Shown in pieces: positions 26,800 through 35,536 of a stretch of DNA of 64,000 nucleotides. Within the stretch, counting starts at the first letter, position 1, and each line of letters starts with the position of its first letter. Location: the NCBI RefSeq assembly GCF_003149515.1, contig NZ_CP029145.1, forward strand, positions 4,898,001 to 4,962,000, in the 5' to 3' direction. Both the position numbers and the translations under genes were made by a program. The DNA comes from Hymenobacter nivis (GTDB lineage: Bacteria; Bacteroidota; Bacteroidia; Cytophagales; Hymenobacteraceae). The notes under the pieces are model-generated. The model was not told the origin of the DNA, ran no database searches, and saw only the letters and a list, made by a program, of their open reading frames with translations.

Positions 26800-29100
26800 C
26801 TACTTAGGCTTGGAGAACGAGTACGGCGCATCGTTGATGGCGGTGCTGCGCTGCTTGTTGGGCGTGGCGCTCATGTCAAAGTCGAGCACGGCGCCCTTCA
26901 GCAGTTCCTCGTGGCTGAGCCAGGTCTTGTCGTAGGGCTTACCGTTCACGGTCAGCGCGTTCACGTAGCGGTTGGCGGCCGAGTTTTTAGGCGCGTTCAG
27001 CACCACGTCTTTGCCGCCGGGCATGTGAATAATGGCCTTGGGGAAGAGGGGGGCCCCCAGCACGTACTGGTCGGTGGCGGGGCACACGGGATAGAAGCCC
27101 AGGGTCGAAAACACGTACCAAGCCGAGGTCTGGCCGTTGTCCTCGTCGCCGCAGTAGCCGTCGGGCGTGGGCAGGTAGAGGCGGTTCATCACCTCGCGCA
27201 CCCAATACTGCGTTTTCCAGGGTTGGCCGGCGTAGTCGTAGAGGTAAATCATGTGCTGGATGGGCTGGTTGCCGTGGGCGTACTGGCCCATATTGGCAAT
27301 CTGCATCTCCCGGATTTCGTGAATGACCTGGCCGTAGCCCGACTCGTCGAAGGTGGGCGGCAGGGCAAATACCGTGTCCAGGGTCGCCACGAACTTCTTC
27401 CGCCCCCCCATCAAGTCAATCAGGCCCTGGATATCGTGAAACACCGACCAGGTGTAGTGCAGGCTGTTGCCCTCGGTGAAGGGGTTGCCCCACTTGTAGG
27501 GGCTGAAGGGCGAAACGAAGGAGCCGTCCTTATTGCGACCCCGCATCAGGCCCACGGATTTATCGAACAGGTTGCGGTAGTTCTGGCTGCGCTTGGCGTA
27601 GAGTTCGATTTCCTTCTTGGGCCGGTTCAGCTTTTTGGCGAGCTGATAGATGGCGAAGTCGTCGTAAGCGTACTCCAGGGTGCGGGCCGCGCTCTCGTTC
27701 ACCTTCACGTCGTAGGGCACGTAGCCGAGCTTATTGTAATAATCGACGCCGGCGCGGCCCACGGCGGGCATGGGGCCGGCGTTATTGGCCCCGTGCAACA
27801 GGGCCTGGTAGAGCAGTTCAATGTCCTGGCCGCGTGTGCCCTTGAGGTAAGCATCGGACACGACGGAGGCCGAGTTGTTGCCCACCATCACGCTGCGCAG
27901 GCCGGGGCTGGCCCACTCCGGCAGCCAGCCGCTTTCCTTGTAATCGTTTACCAGGCCCTGCTGCATCTCGGAGTTGATGTCCGGGTAAACCAGGTTGAGC
28001 AGGGGAAACAGCGCCCGGAAGGTGTCCCAGAACCCCGTGTCGGTGTAGAGGTAGCCGGGCAGCACCTGGCCGTTGAAGGGGCTGTAGTGCACGGGCTTGC
28101 CGGCGGCGTCCAGCTCGTACACCTTGCGCGGAAACTGGAGTGCCCGGTAGAGGCAGGAGTAGAACGTGCGCTGCTGCTCGACGGTGCCGCCGCTCACGTC
28201 CATCCGGCTCAGGGCTTGGTTCCAGGCGGTGCGGCCCTGCTGGCGTACGGCCTCAAAGTCCTGGTCCCCGATTTCTTTCAGGTTCAGCTCGGCTTGCTCG
28301 GGGCTGATGAATGACGAAGCCACCCGCGCCTGCACCTGCTCGCCCTTGCGGGTCTTGAAGCCGACGATGGCCCCGGCGTGCGCGGATTGGCTTTCCAGCA
28401 CGTTCGGCACCAGGGCGTCGTCCTTGAAGATAACGTTGCTGGTGAAGTCGTGGTCGAACACCAGCACGAAGTAGTTCTTGAAATTCTGGGCCACCCCGCC
28501 GCTGTTACGGGTGGTGTAGCCGATGATTTTGCGCTGCTCGGGCAGTACCTTCACGTAAGAGCCGGTGCCCTGGTTCAGCGCGTCGATGACGACGTAGGCG
28601 CTGTCGGTTTTGGGGAAGGTGAAGCGGAAGCGGGCCGCCCGGTCGGTGGGCGTGATTTCGGTCGTCACGTCGTGGTCGGCCAAGTACACGCGGTAGTAGT
28701 TGGGCTCGGCCACCTCCGCCTTGTGCGAAAACCAGCTGGCGCGGGCGTCCTCGGCAAACACACGCTTGCCGGTGATGGGCATGATCGCAAACTGCCCGTA
28801 GTCGTTCATCCAGGGCGAGGGCTGGTGCGTCTGCTTGAAGCCCCGGATTTTATCGGCGCTGTACTGGTAGGCCCAGCCGTCGCCCATCTTGCCGGTTTGC
28901 GGCATCCAGGTGTTCATGCCCCAGGGCCGGCAAATGGCCGGGTAGGTGTTGCCGTTGGAAAGGTCGGGCTTGGAGTCGGTGCCCATGAGCGGGTTCACCC
29001 ACTGGGCATAGTCGATGCCGGCAACGGCGGTGGTTTGGGCCCCGGCCGGGCCAGCGGCCACCAGGGCCCCGGCCGCGAGGGCGTAAATAAGGTTGCGCAT
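26800..29100 (-). CDS. GH92 enzyme with Gln at the catalytic-acid position (HGNQP)
   Basis: 766 residues with a signal peptide (LIYALAAGALVAAGPAGAQ). GH92 landmarks: WVNPLMGTDSKPDLSNGNTYPAI, GDEDNGQTSAWYVFSTLGFYP (catalytic-base region) and AHGNQPIQHMIYLYDYAG. In typical Ca2+-dependent GH92 alpha-mannosidases the last motif is HGNEP and its Glu is the general acid; here residue 612 is Gln (codon 27265-27267). As I recall, GH92 enzymes that hydrolyse mannose-1-phospho-6-mannose have this substitution, because phosphate is a good leaving group. I therefore infer removal of phosphate-linked mannose from phosphomannan. The other GH92 in this locus (35537) keeps Glu. Confidence 0.93.
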   Translation of the reverse strand: MRNLIYALAAGALVAAGPAGAQTTAVAGIDYAQWVNPLMGTDSKPDLSNGNTYPAICRPWGMNTWMPQTGKMGDGWAYQYSADKIRGFKQTHQPSPWMNDYGQFAIMPITGKRVFAEDARASWFSHKAEVAEPNYYRVYLADHDVTTEITPTDRAARFRFTFPKTDSAYVVIDALNQGTGSYVKVLPEQRKIIGYTTRNSGGVAQNFKNYFVLVFDHDFTSNVIFKDDALVPNVLESQSAHAGAIVGFKTRKGEQVQARVASSFISPEQAELNLKEIGDQDFEAVRQQGRTAWNQALSRMDVSGGTVEQQRTFYSCLYRALQFPRKVYELDAAGKPVHYSPFNGQVLPGYLYTDTGFWDTFRALFPLLNLVYPDINSEMQQGLVNDYKESGWLPEWASPGLRSVMVGNNSASVVSDAYLKGTRGQDIELLYQALLHGANNAGPMPAVGRAGVDYYNKLGYVPYDVKVNESAARTLEYAYDDFAIYQLAKKLNRPKKEIELYAKRSQNYRNLFDKSVGLMRGRNKDGSFVSPFSPYKWGNPFTEGNSLHYTWSVFHDIQGLIDLMGGRKKFVATLDTVFALPPTFDESGYGQVIHEIREMQIANMGQYAHGNQPIQHMIYLYDYAGQPWKTQYWVREVMNRLYLPTPDGYCGDEDNGQTSAWYVFSTLGFYPVCPATDQYVLGAPLFPKAIIHMPGGKDVVLNAPKNSAANRYVNALTVNGKPYDKTWLSHEELLKGAVLDFDMSATPNKQRSTAINDAPYSFSKPK

Positions 29101-29128
29101 TCAGCGAAGAAAGAAAGTGATGGGAAAC

Positions 29129-29856
29129 TTACCGGTACGTGAGCTGCACGGCCGGATTAGCCGCGTAAGCCGCCCACAGCTCGTCAAGGGTTTGGCCGGT
29201 TTGCTGCTGCCAGATTTCCGGCGAGTAGATGCGGTTGCGGGCGGCCGCGTCCAGCGCGGTCACTATTTTGGGGTGCCCGTGCTGCTCCAGCCAGACCAGG
29301 AAGCGGGCCATGATGCGGTAGCTGTTGGTGTAGTTTTGCCCGGCCTTGTAGTTGGGTAGCTTCCGTCGCCCCGCACGTTGTTCACGCCGTAGGCGTAGCG
29401 CACGTAGTCGGCAATGCCCTCCGTGAGCCAGCCGGGGCAAGACCCGTTGGGGTAGGCTTGCACTACGTGCATCACCTCGTGCGTCACCACGCCCAGGTCT
29501 TCGGGGTGCTTGAGCAGCCACGCGGGGTTATAAGTGGCCACGCCGTTGCCGGTGGCGGCCACCCCGTCGTAGGCGGGGTCCACCACGAAGGTGATTTTCT
29601 TGAGCGTGCGGGGGTTGAAGCGCTTGGCTTCCCGCGGGTATACGGCGAAAAACGTGTCCATCATTCGCTGCTTAGTAACGGGCGAAAACGCGGAGTCCTT
29701 CGACACGAACACCAGCGTGTAGCTGCCCTTCGTCAGCGAATCCTTCGCCACATAGCCGGCCCCGGGTTTGGCCACCGGGGCCCCCTGGGCCGCGCCCGTT
29801 GCGGGCCGGCCCACGCCAGCGGCCACGAGGAGCAAAATAAGTGGTTTCATTCCCAT
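29129..29856 (-). pseudogene. Basic secretory protein-like metallopeptidase, one frameshift
   Basis: Two overlapping frames make one protein. The first (29856 to ~29360) has a signal peptide and the metallopeptidase motif THEVMHVVQAYPNGSCPGWLTEGIADYVRYAYG. The second (to 29129) continues with LPNYKAGQNYTNSYRIMARFLVWLEQHG and WAAYAANPAVQLTYR. A single-base deletion near 29360 explains the shift. The family (plant basic secretory protein, HExxH-type) often sits in Bacteroidota polysaccharide loci. It may be a real pseudogene or a sequencing error; everything else in the frame is intact. Confidence 0.8.
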
Positions 29857-29931
29857 GCTTACGCATTTTAGGGCCCCGGAGCGCCCCGCCCCAACTAGTG
29901 AGGTGCGGTATTCCGGGGCCCTGGTTTGTAC

Positions 29932-31443
29932 TTACCAGCCGGGGTTTTGCACCAGCTTGTTGTTGTTGCTGATTTCGGCCGAAGGCAGGCCCCAGAGCAG
30001 GTATTTTGCCTGGAAGGGCGGTCCGACTTCCGCCTTGAAGCCCACCACATCTACGAATTTATTATTTACCACGTCGTAGGTTTTGCGGGTGCGCTGAATG
30101 TCGAAGTATGCCTTGTTTTCGTAGGCCAGCTCGTGGTAGCGCTCCTTCCACACGGCTTGCCGAAACTGCTCCTGGCTGAGGCCGGGGGTGAGGTTGGGCA
30201 GCTTAGCGCGCGTCCGGATGGCGTTCACCTGGGCATAGGCTTTGGCACTGGCCGCGCCCGCTTCGTTGGTGGCTTCGGCGAAGATGAGCATCACCTCCGG
30301 CATCCGCAGCAGGGTCCAGTTCTCGTCGCTTCCGTAGTTCCTGTTCAGGGCGCTTTCCAGCTGAAAGTACTTGTAGAGCGCGTGGGCGTTGAACTTGACG
30401 ATGCCCGCCGCGGGGTTCTTGAAGGAGGGGTACTGCGAGAAGTAGAACTGCTGCTCCTGCGTCCGCAGGTCGCCGGCTTCGTAGCTATTAAAGAAACCAT
30501 CGGTCGGAATCAGGGAGCCTGTTTCGTCGCCATAGGCCGAAATACCCGAGAAGTAAGGCACAACTTGCGAGCTGAGGCCGTTGGTGGCGATGCCATTGGC
30601 GTACTGCGCCTGCAATATCAATTCGCCCTGGTTTTTGTGCGGATTGTCGTGTAAATAGAGGTAGTTGTCGAACAGCGGGTAGTTACCGGCGTCAATTACC
30701 TTGGCGGCCTCATCGGCGGCTTTCTGGTAGTTCTCCTTGATTTGCATCGGGTAGCCGGCCGTGGTCAGGTACACGCTGGCCAGCAGCGACTGCGCCGCCG
30801 ACTGCGAGATACGCCCGCTGCGGTCCACCACGGGTAAGCCGGCCGCTTCGGCCAGCTGCAAATCGCTGATGATGAGCTTATACACATCGGCCACCGGGCT
30901 GCGGGCGGGGTAGAGGTCGGGGCCGGGGCCCGTTACGGGGTTCGTCAGCAGGGGCACGTCGCCGTAGAGCTGGGCCAGCAGGCTGTAGAGGTAGGCCCGG
31001 ATGAAGTACGCCTCGCCTAGCAAAGACTTCTTCTTGGCCTCGTCCATGCTGATGGCCGGGATGCGCGTAATGGCCAGGTTAGCCGATCCAATGCCGTTGT
31101 AGGCGCTGTTCCAGACGTCGGAAAAGAACGGGTTGGCCGGGTCAATGCTCTGGAGCAGCAGCTGCCCGTTGTTGAAGCTCTGGCCCAGGGTAGTGGCGTG
31201 CCCCGGCATCAGGTCCAGGGTTATCCAGATGGCCTCGCCGTAGCCGGTACCGTCCTGCACCAGGCGTAGGTTATCGTAGAGGCCGTCTATGGCCGACTGG
31301 GCTTGGCCGGCCGTGGTGTAGTAGTCGTCGGGCCGGAGGTTGGAGCGGCTGTCCACGTCCAGAAAATTTTTGCAACCGGTAGCCGCCAGCAGCGCCACGC
31401 TAAAAGCGGCGGGCCGGATAAAACGTTGGATGTTAGAAAACAT
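29932..31443 (-). CDS. RagB/SusD-family outer-membrane lipoprotein (mannan locus)
   Basis: 503 residues with a lipobox Cys at residue 24 (AATGC). SusD features: AYNGIGSANLAITRIP, LLGEAYFIRAYLYSLLAQLYGDVPLLTNPV, and the C-terminal RMPEVMLIFAEATNEAG and WKERYHELAYENKAYFDIQRT. It would capture mannan fragments on the cell surface for the SusC transporter encoded 184 bp upstream. Confidence 0.95.
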   Translation of the reverse strand: MFSNIQRFIRPAAFSVALLAATGCKNFLDVDSRSNLRPDDYYTTAGQAQSAIDGLYDNLRLVQDGTGYGEAIWITLDLMPGHATTLGQSFNNGQLLLQSIDPANPFFSDVWNSAYNGIGSANLAITRIPAISMDEAKKKSLLGEAYFIRAYLYSLLAQLYGDVPLLTNPVTGPGPDLYPARSPVADVYKLIISDLQLAEAAGLPVVDRSGRISQSAAQSLLASVYLTTAGYPMQIKENYQKAADEAAKVIDAGNYPLFDNYLYLHDNPHKNQGELILQAQYANGIATNGLSSQVVPYFSGISAYGDETGSLIPTDGFFNSYEAGDLRTQEQQFYFSQYPSFKNPAAGIVKFNAHALYKYFQLESALNRNYGSDENWTLLRMPEVMLIFAEATNEAGAASAKAYAQVNAIRTRAKLPNLTPGLSQEQFRQAVWKERYHELAYENKAYFDIQRTRKTYDVVNNKFVDVVGFKAEVGPPFQAKYLLWGLPSAEISNNNKLVQNPGW

Positions 31444-31600
31444 AGGAGGTAGAAATTAGAGGTTAGGGTCTTAGGAATCAGGGTCTCAAAAAATAAGTCT
31501 TGTTAGGGAAGATTTAGAAGAAGTATGCCCCAGAAGCCAGTTACCAAGCTGGTACAAAATGAGCCGTGCGCGCTCCGGGTTGCTACATTTTTACTACTAA

Positions 31601-31618
31601 ATTCTTAAACATTAAGAC
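31601..31618 (+). promoter_or_regulatory. Weak palindrome resembling the candidate operators
   Basis: TTCTTAAACATTAAGACC in the SusC-SusD gap shares the CTTAAACATT core with the palindrome at 34906, but one arm is shortened. It may be a secondary site, or chance in an AT-rich gap. Confidence 0.25.
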
Positions 31619-31627
31619 CCTAATTAC

Positions 31628-34600
31628 TTAAAAAGACACATTCAGGCCGGCCGTAAAGCTGCGCGCCTTGGGGTAGTCGAAGAACTGAATCCCTTGCGAA
31701 AAGGCATTGTTGAAGGTGGACGTTTCGGGGTCGTAGCCGAAGTACTTCGTGATGAGGAAGTAGTTTTGGGCCGCTACGTACACCCGCAAGCGGGTCAGGC
31801 CGGCGCGCTTGGTCAGGGCGTTGTTGAAGTTGTAGCCGAACGAGGCGTTGCGCCCCCGGATGAAGGAGCCGTTCTCCACCTTGTAGGAGTCAATCCGGGT
31901 GTCGTAGGAGAGATAGGACGGCCGCACCTGGGCAATGCTCGTGTTCTGGTTGTCAGGAGTCCAGGCATCGGTCAGGGCGCGGGTGTAGCTGTTGGCCTGG
32001 CCGGTGCGGTCCTGAGCCGAGTGCTCGGTCAGGTTCATCACGCTGTTGCCGTAGGTGAACTGCAAATCCACCAGCAAATCGAAGTTCTTGTAGCGGAAGT
32101 TGTTGATGAACGTACCGAAGCCGGTCGGAATGTTCTTGCCCAGCAGCACCCGGTCCTGGTCGTTGATTTGCCCATCGCCGTTCTGGTCCTTGAACTTGAG
32201 GTCGCCAGGCAGGCGGTTATACTTGAGGGCTTGGTCAGCCTCCGCAGTGCTCCAGGTGCCCAGGCGCTCCAAGCCGAAGAACGAGCCCACCGGCTGGCCC
32301 ACGCGCAGCACGTTGGTCTGGTTCAGGAAGTTTGGGCCGGGAAAGATATCGTCATTGGCCGCGCCCAGGGCCAGGATGCGGTTTTGCAAAAAGGAGATGT
32401 TGAATGTCGTGTTCCAGGTAAAGTCCGTGGTCTGCACGTTCACCGTGTTCAGGGCCAGTTCCAGGCCACGGTTGCGCACGCTGCCGATGTTGCTCGGGAT
32501 GCTGCCGTAGCCGCTGCTGCGCGGCACCGGGGCGTTGAGCAGCAAATTGTTGGTAGTGCGCTGGTAGATGTCGGCCTCCAAGGTGATGCGATTTTGCAGC
32601 AGGCCCACGTTCAGGCCCAGATCAAACTGGTCCGCCGTTTCCCACTTCAAGGTCGGGTTGCCCAGTGAGTTAATGGCAATGCCGTTGGTACGATTGCCGT
32701 TGAACACGTAGCTGCTGGTGCCCAAAAAGCTCTGCGACACGTAGTTGCCGAAGTCAGGGCCACTGTTACCGGTGCGGCCGTAGCCGAAGCGCAGTTTCAG
32801 GTCCGAGATAATCGAATTATCCTTGAGGAAATCTTCCTCCGAGATGCGCCAAGCCACGGCTGCCGACGGAAACACGGCGCTCTTGTTATCGGCCCCAAAG
32901 CGCGACGAGCCGTCGCGGCGGATAGTACCGGTCAGCAGGTAGCGGTTTTTGTAGTTGTAGTTGGCCCGGGCGAAGAGGGAGAAAAATTGGTCGGCCTGGT
33001 AATCAGAGCTGGGCGGGTTGGGCGTCGAGCCTACGCCCAGGTTGTAGTAATTGTAAGCGTTGTCCACGAGCAGCGTCGTGCTGGCCCCGTTCGAGAGGCT
33101 ATTGAAGCGCCGCGCGTCCACGCCGGCCACCACGTTCAACGTACCGTTCTCGCTGATCTGCTTGTTGAACGTCAAATAGTTCTGCCATTGTAGCGCCGTG
33201 GAGTTGAACGTGTTGAGGCTGGCGTAGCCCTGCTGCCCGCGCAACTGGATCAAGGTGCTGGCAAACGATGGGTCATTGCGCGATTCAATGGTCGTCCCCA
33301 GTACGCTGCGGAAATTCAGGCTCGGCAGAATGGTAAAGCTAGCATAGCCATTGCCCGAGAATATCTGGCGGCTGCGCAGCTCCTGGTCCTGCTGGGCAAT
33401 CGCCACCGGGTTGTCGCCGCTCTCCATGTCGGGGTAGTCCTGGCGCTTGGCGTAAGTGCCGTCCAGGTACTTGGTGGGAAAGATGGAAGGCATCTCAATC
33501 ATCATGCGCGGGATGTTGTTGCCCCCCGTAAAGTCGTTGCCGATGCTCTCGTTGATGTTGGAATAGTTGATCGTAGCTCCCACCTTTAACCACTTCTGTA
33601 CTTGGTTATCAATTACCAGGCGGGCGTTGTAGCGCTTCTGGTAAGTGTTGATAATGGTGCCCTGCGCGTTGGCGTAGTTCAGGTACAGGCCGTAGGTAAG
33701 CTTGTCGTTGCCACCCGAAAACGACAGGTTGTGGTTCTGCGTCACCCCGGTTTGGGTGGTTGCATCCTGCCAGTCGGTGTCGTAAAGCGGGTTCAGGTTC
33801 TCGTCGAACAAGCGGTGCGGGTCGTTGGGGTTAGCCAGCGCCCGCCGCTTAATCATAGGGTTCTTGTTGACGTACTTACCAGCGGCCCAGCCAGCAGGGT
33901 CAAATTTCTGCACGTTCTGGTAGCCCAGGTCCTCAGTGGCCAGGAATCCCTTGGCATCGAGCACCGACAGCTTGCGGGCAATGTGGCTGACGCTCACGAA
34001 GGCGTCGTAGCTCACCTGCGAGCCTTCTTTGCCGCGCTTGGTCGTGATGATAATTACCCCGTTGCTGCCCTGCGAGCCGTAAATGGCCGTGGCCGAAGCG
34101 TCTTTAAGCACCTCGATGTTGGCAATGTCATTGGGGTTGATGCTGTTGATGCCCGAAGTCCAAAATACGCCGTCAACTACGATGAGCGGGTTGTTACCCG
34201 CGTTGATGGAGCCGTAGCCCCGGATGCGAATCACTGGGTTACCGGCGCCGGGCTGGCCTGAGTTCAGTGCCACACTCACGCCCGCTACCCGGCCTTGCAA
34301 ACCCTGCCCGACGTTGATCACCGGGCGCTCGGTCAGCTCTTTGGCCGTTACACTGCCCACGGCGCCGGTCAGGTCCGAGCGCTTCTGGGTGCCGTAGCCC
34401 ACCACCACTACCTCGTCCAGGGCCTTGTTATCCGTTACCAGCTTCACCGATAAGGTAGTGCGGCCGCCGAGGGCAATTTCCTGGGCTACGTAGCCCACCG
34501 AAGAAATCACCAGCGTTTCGTTGCCCGTGGGCAGGGTCAGCGTAAACCGGCCGTCGGCATCGGCGCTGACGCCCACGCCCACCGACCCTTTTACCACCAC

Positions 34601-34780
34601 TGTAGCCCCCGGCAGTGGGCTGCCCTTGTCGTCTGTTATCTGCCCTTTCACCGTCGAGTCGACGTAGCGGAAGATGGGGGCCCCATGCGCTGCGGCCCGC
34701 GCGGCAGGCACTGCCACCGATGCTCCTACCGCGAGCAGCGATGCCCGGCACCAGTTACTGTTTAATAAAAAAGTTTGCAT
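31628..34780 (-). CDS. SusC/RagA-type TonB-dependent transporter (mannan locus)
   Basis: 1050 residues from the ATG at 34780. The frame is open to 34993, but the extra N-terminal residues are Phe/Ser-rich and MQTFLLNSNWCRASLLAVGASVAV is a plausible signal. Features are a carboxypeptidase-like domain (VKGQITDDKGSPLPGATVVVKG), TonB box and plug start (LDEVVVVGYGTQKRSDLTGAVGSV), the conserved EVLKDASATAIYGSQGSNGVIIITTK, and a C-terminal Phe. It is probably the first gene of the - strand mannan operon, reading away from the divergent GH92 gene. A palindromic candidate operator lies about 125 bp upstream. Confidence 0.95.
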   Translation of the reverse strand: MQTFLLNSNWCRASLLAVGASVAVPAARAAAHGAPIFRYVDSTVKGQITDDKGSPLPGATVVVKGSVGVGVSADADGRFTLTLPTGNETLVISSVGYVAQEIALGGRTTLSVKLVTDNKALDEVVVVGYGTQKRSDLTGAVGSVTAKELTERPVINVGQGLQGRVAGVSVALNSGQPGAGNPVIRIRGYGSINAGNNPLIVVDGVFWTSGINSINPNDIANIEVLKDASATAIYGSQGSNGVIIITTKRGKEGSQVSYDAFVSVSHIARKLSVLDAKGFLATEDLGYQNVQKFDPAGWAAGKYVNKNPMIKRRALANPNDPHRLFDENLNPLYDTDWQDATTQTGVTQNHNLSFSGGNDKLTYGLYLNYANAQGTIINTYQKRYNARLVIDNQVQKWLKVGATINYSNINESIGNDFTGGNNIPRMMIEMPSIFPTKYLDGTYAKRQDYPDMESGDNPVAIAQQDQELRSRQIFSGNGYASFTILPSLNFRSVLGTTIESRNDPSFASTLIQLRGQQGYASLNTFNSTALQWQNYLTFNKQISENGTLNVVAGVDARRFNSLSNGASTTLLVDNAYNYYNLGVGSTPNPPSSDYQADQFFSLFARANYNYKNRYLLTGTIRRDGSSRFGADNKSAVFPSAAVAWRISEEDFLKDNSIISDLKLRFGYGRTGNSGPDFGNYVSQSFLGTSSYVFNGNRTNGIAINSLGNPTLKWETADQFDLGLNVGLLQNRITLEADIYQRTTNNLLLNAPVPRSSGYGSIPSNIGSVRNRGLELALNTVNVQTTDFTWNTTFNISFLQNRILALGAANDDIFPGPNFLNQTNVLRVGQPVGSFFGLERLGTWSTAEADQALKYNRLPGDLKFKDQNGDGQINDQDRVLLGKNIPTGFGTFINNFRYKNFDLLVDLQFTYGNSVMNLTEHSAQDRTGQANSYTRALTDAWTPDNQNTSIAQVRPSYLSYDTRIDSYKVENGSFIRGRNASFGYNFNNALTKRAGLTRLRVYVAAQNYFLITKYFGYDPETSTFNNAFSQGIQFFDYPKARSFTAGLNVSF

Positions 34781-34905
34781 GGAAAAAGGGATGAGGGTGA
34801 AGAAAAAAGACGACCGGAAGGATGAGACGGCCGGAAACGAGAAGGCGATGAGAAAAATAAAAGTGAGCAATCGATTTTTTTCAGAAACAAACGATTGTTT
34901 TAGGG

Positions 34906-34923
34906 TGCTTAAATGTTTAAGCA
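34906..34923. promoter_or_regulatory. Candidate LacI-family operator A
   Basis: TGCTTAAATGTTTAAGCA is a palindrome with perfect 8-bp arms and a 2-bp centre, followed by TCCC. It lies ~125 bp upstream of the SusC start. It matches the site at 35371 in the pattern GCTyAAA-NN-TTTwAGCA-TCCC. A LacI-family regulator is encoded at 37918 in the same locus. Confidence 0.5.
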
Positions 34924-35253
34924 TCCCTGATGGGCTTTGTGACTCTTCAAACTGCTTTGCCCAAAGGCGGCAGCCGCTGGGCAAAGCCGCCAAAGAGCGG
35001 GGAAACGAAATAAGCAGAAAGAGCTAAAAAGTTATTTACTCTATTGATCAGGTAGTTATCAAGAGCTTCTTGCGTCGCAGAAAGCGGCAGAGAAACAAAG
35101 GGCGGCCGATAGAGGAGTCCGGTCATTCGGTGCTAGCTGCTTCGGCTAAAGCAACGGAAGGGTTTGGGCAAAGCTGCGGGGCAAAGTGTAGCGGGTTTTC
35201 GGGTGCCAATATCTACAATTTATTTTTATTATCATTATATAAAGGTATTACTA

Positions 35254-35349
35254 ATGTTACGCACTGATTGCGCCTACGCTTCAGAAAGGGACTCCAGCTG
35301 CTTCAGCAAATACCCTTCCTACGCAATCCGTCAAAGTAGTGCGTAACAT
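35254..35349. repeat. 96-bp inverted-repeat miniature element
   Basis: It is bounded by ATGTTACGCACT (35254) and its exact complement AGTGCGTAACAT (ending 35349). A second inner match GATTGCG/CGCAATC makes the ends fold further. It contains no coding frame. It lies between the two candidate operators and may be an IS-derived MITE or a long hairpin. Confidence 0.6.
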
Positions 35350-35370
35350 CAGGTATTATTTTACCAATTT

Positions 35371-35388
35371 GGCTCAAACCTTTTAGCA
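35371..35388. promoter_or_regulatory. Candidate LacI-family operator B
   Basis: GGCTCAAACCTTTTAGCA, followed by TCCC, is an imperfect palindrome of the same pattern as the site at 34906. It lies ~150 bp upstream of the divergent GH92 start. The pair would let one regulator control both arms of the locus. Confidence 0.45.
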
Positions 35389-35536
35389 TCCCCTTTAAAT
35401 TGCTTTTCTTTGCGAACGCCTGGTTTGGCTAGCCGCGTTGCTGCCGCCAACGGCTTGTTTCCGGGTCCGTAGCCCGTAGCCTGTGGCCGCCCCCGCGTTT
35501 CGCCATTTTTTGTTTTCACCCCATCGTTGCCCCTGC

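Larger units (their letters stand above)
34781..35536. other. Divergent intergenic region of the mannan locus
   Basis: 756 bp between the SusC start (- strand) and the second GH92 (+ strand), with no convincing gene. It contains two related palindromes (34906-34923, 35371-35388) and a 96-bp inverted-repeat miniature element (35254-35349). It is more AT-rich than the genes on either side, as expected for promoters reading both ways. I could not fix a -33/-7 promoter pair with confidence. Confidence 0.6.

Noticed and set aside
34781..34993. Longer start for the second SusC protein
   Set aside because: The extra residues are unlike SusC N-termini, and the region holds regulatory features; the ATG at 34780 gives a normal signal peptide.
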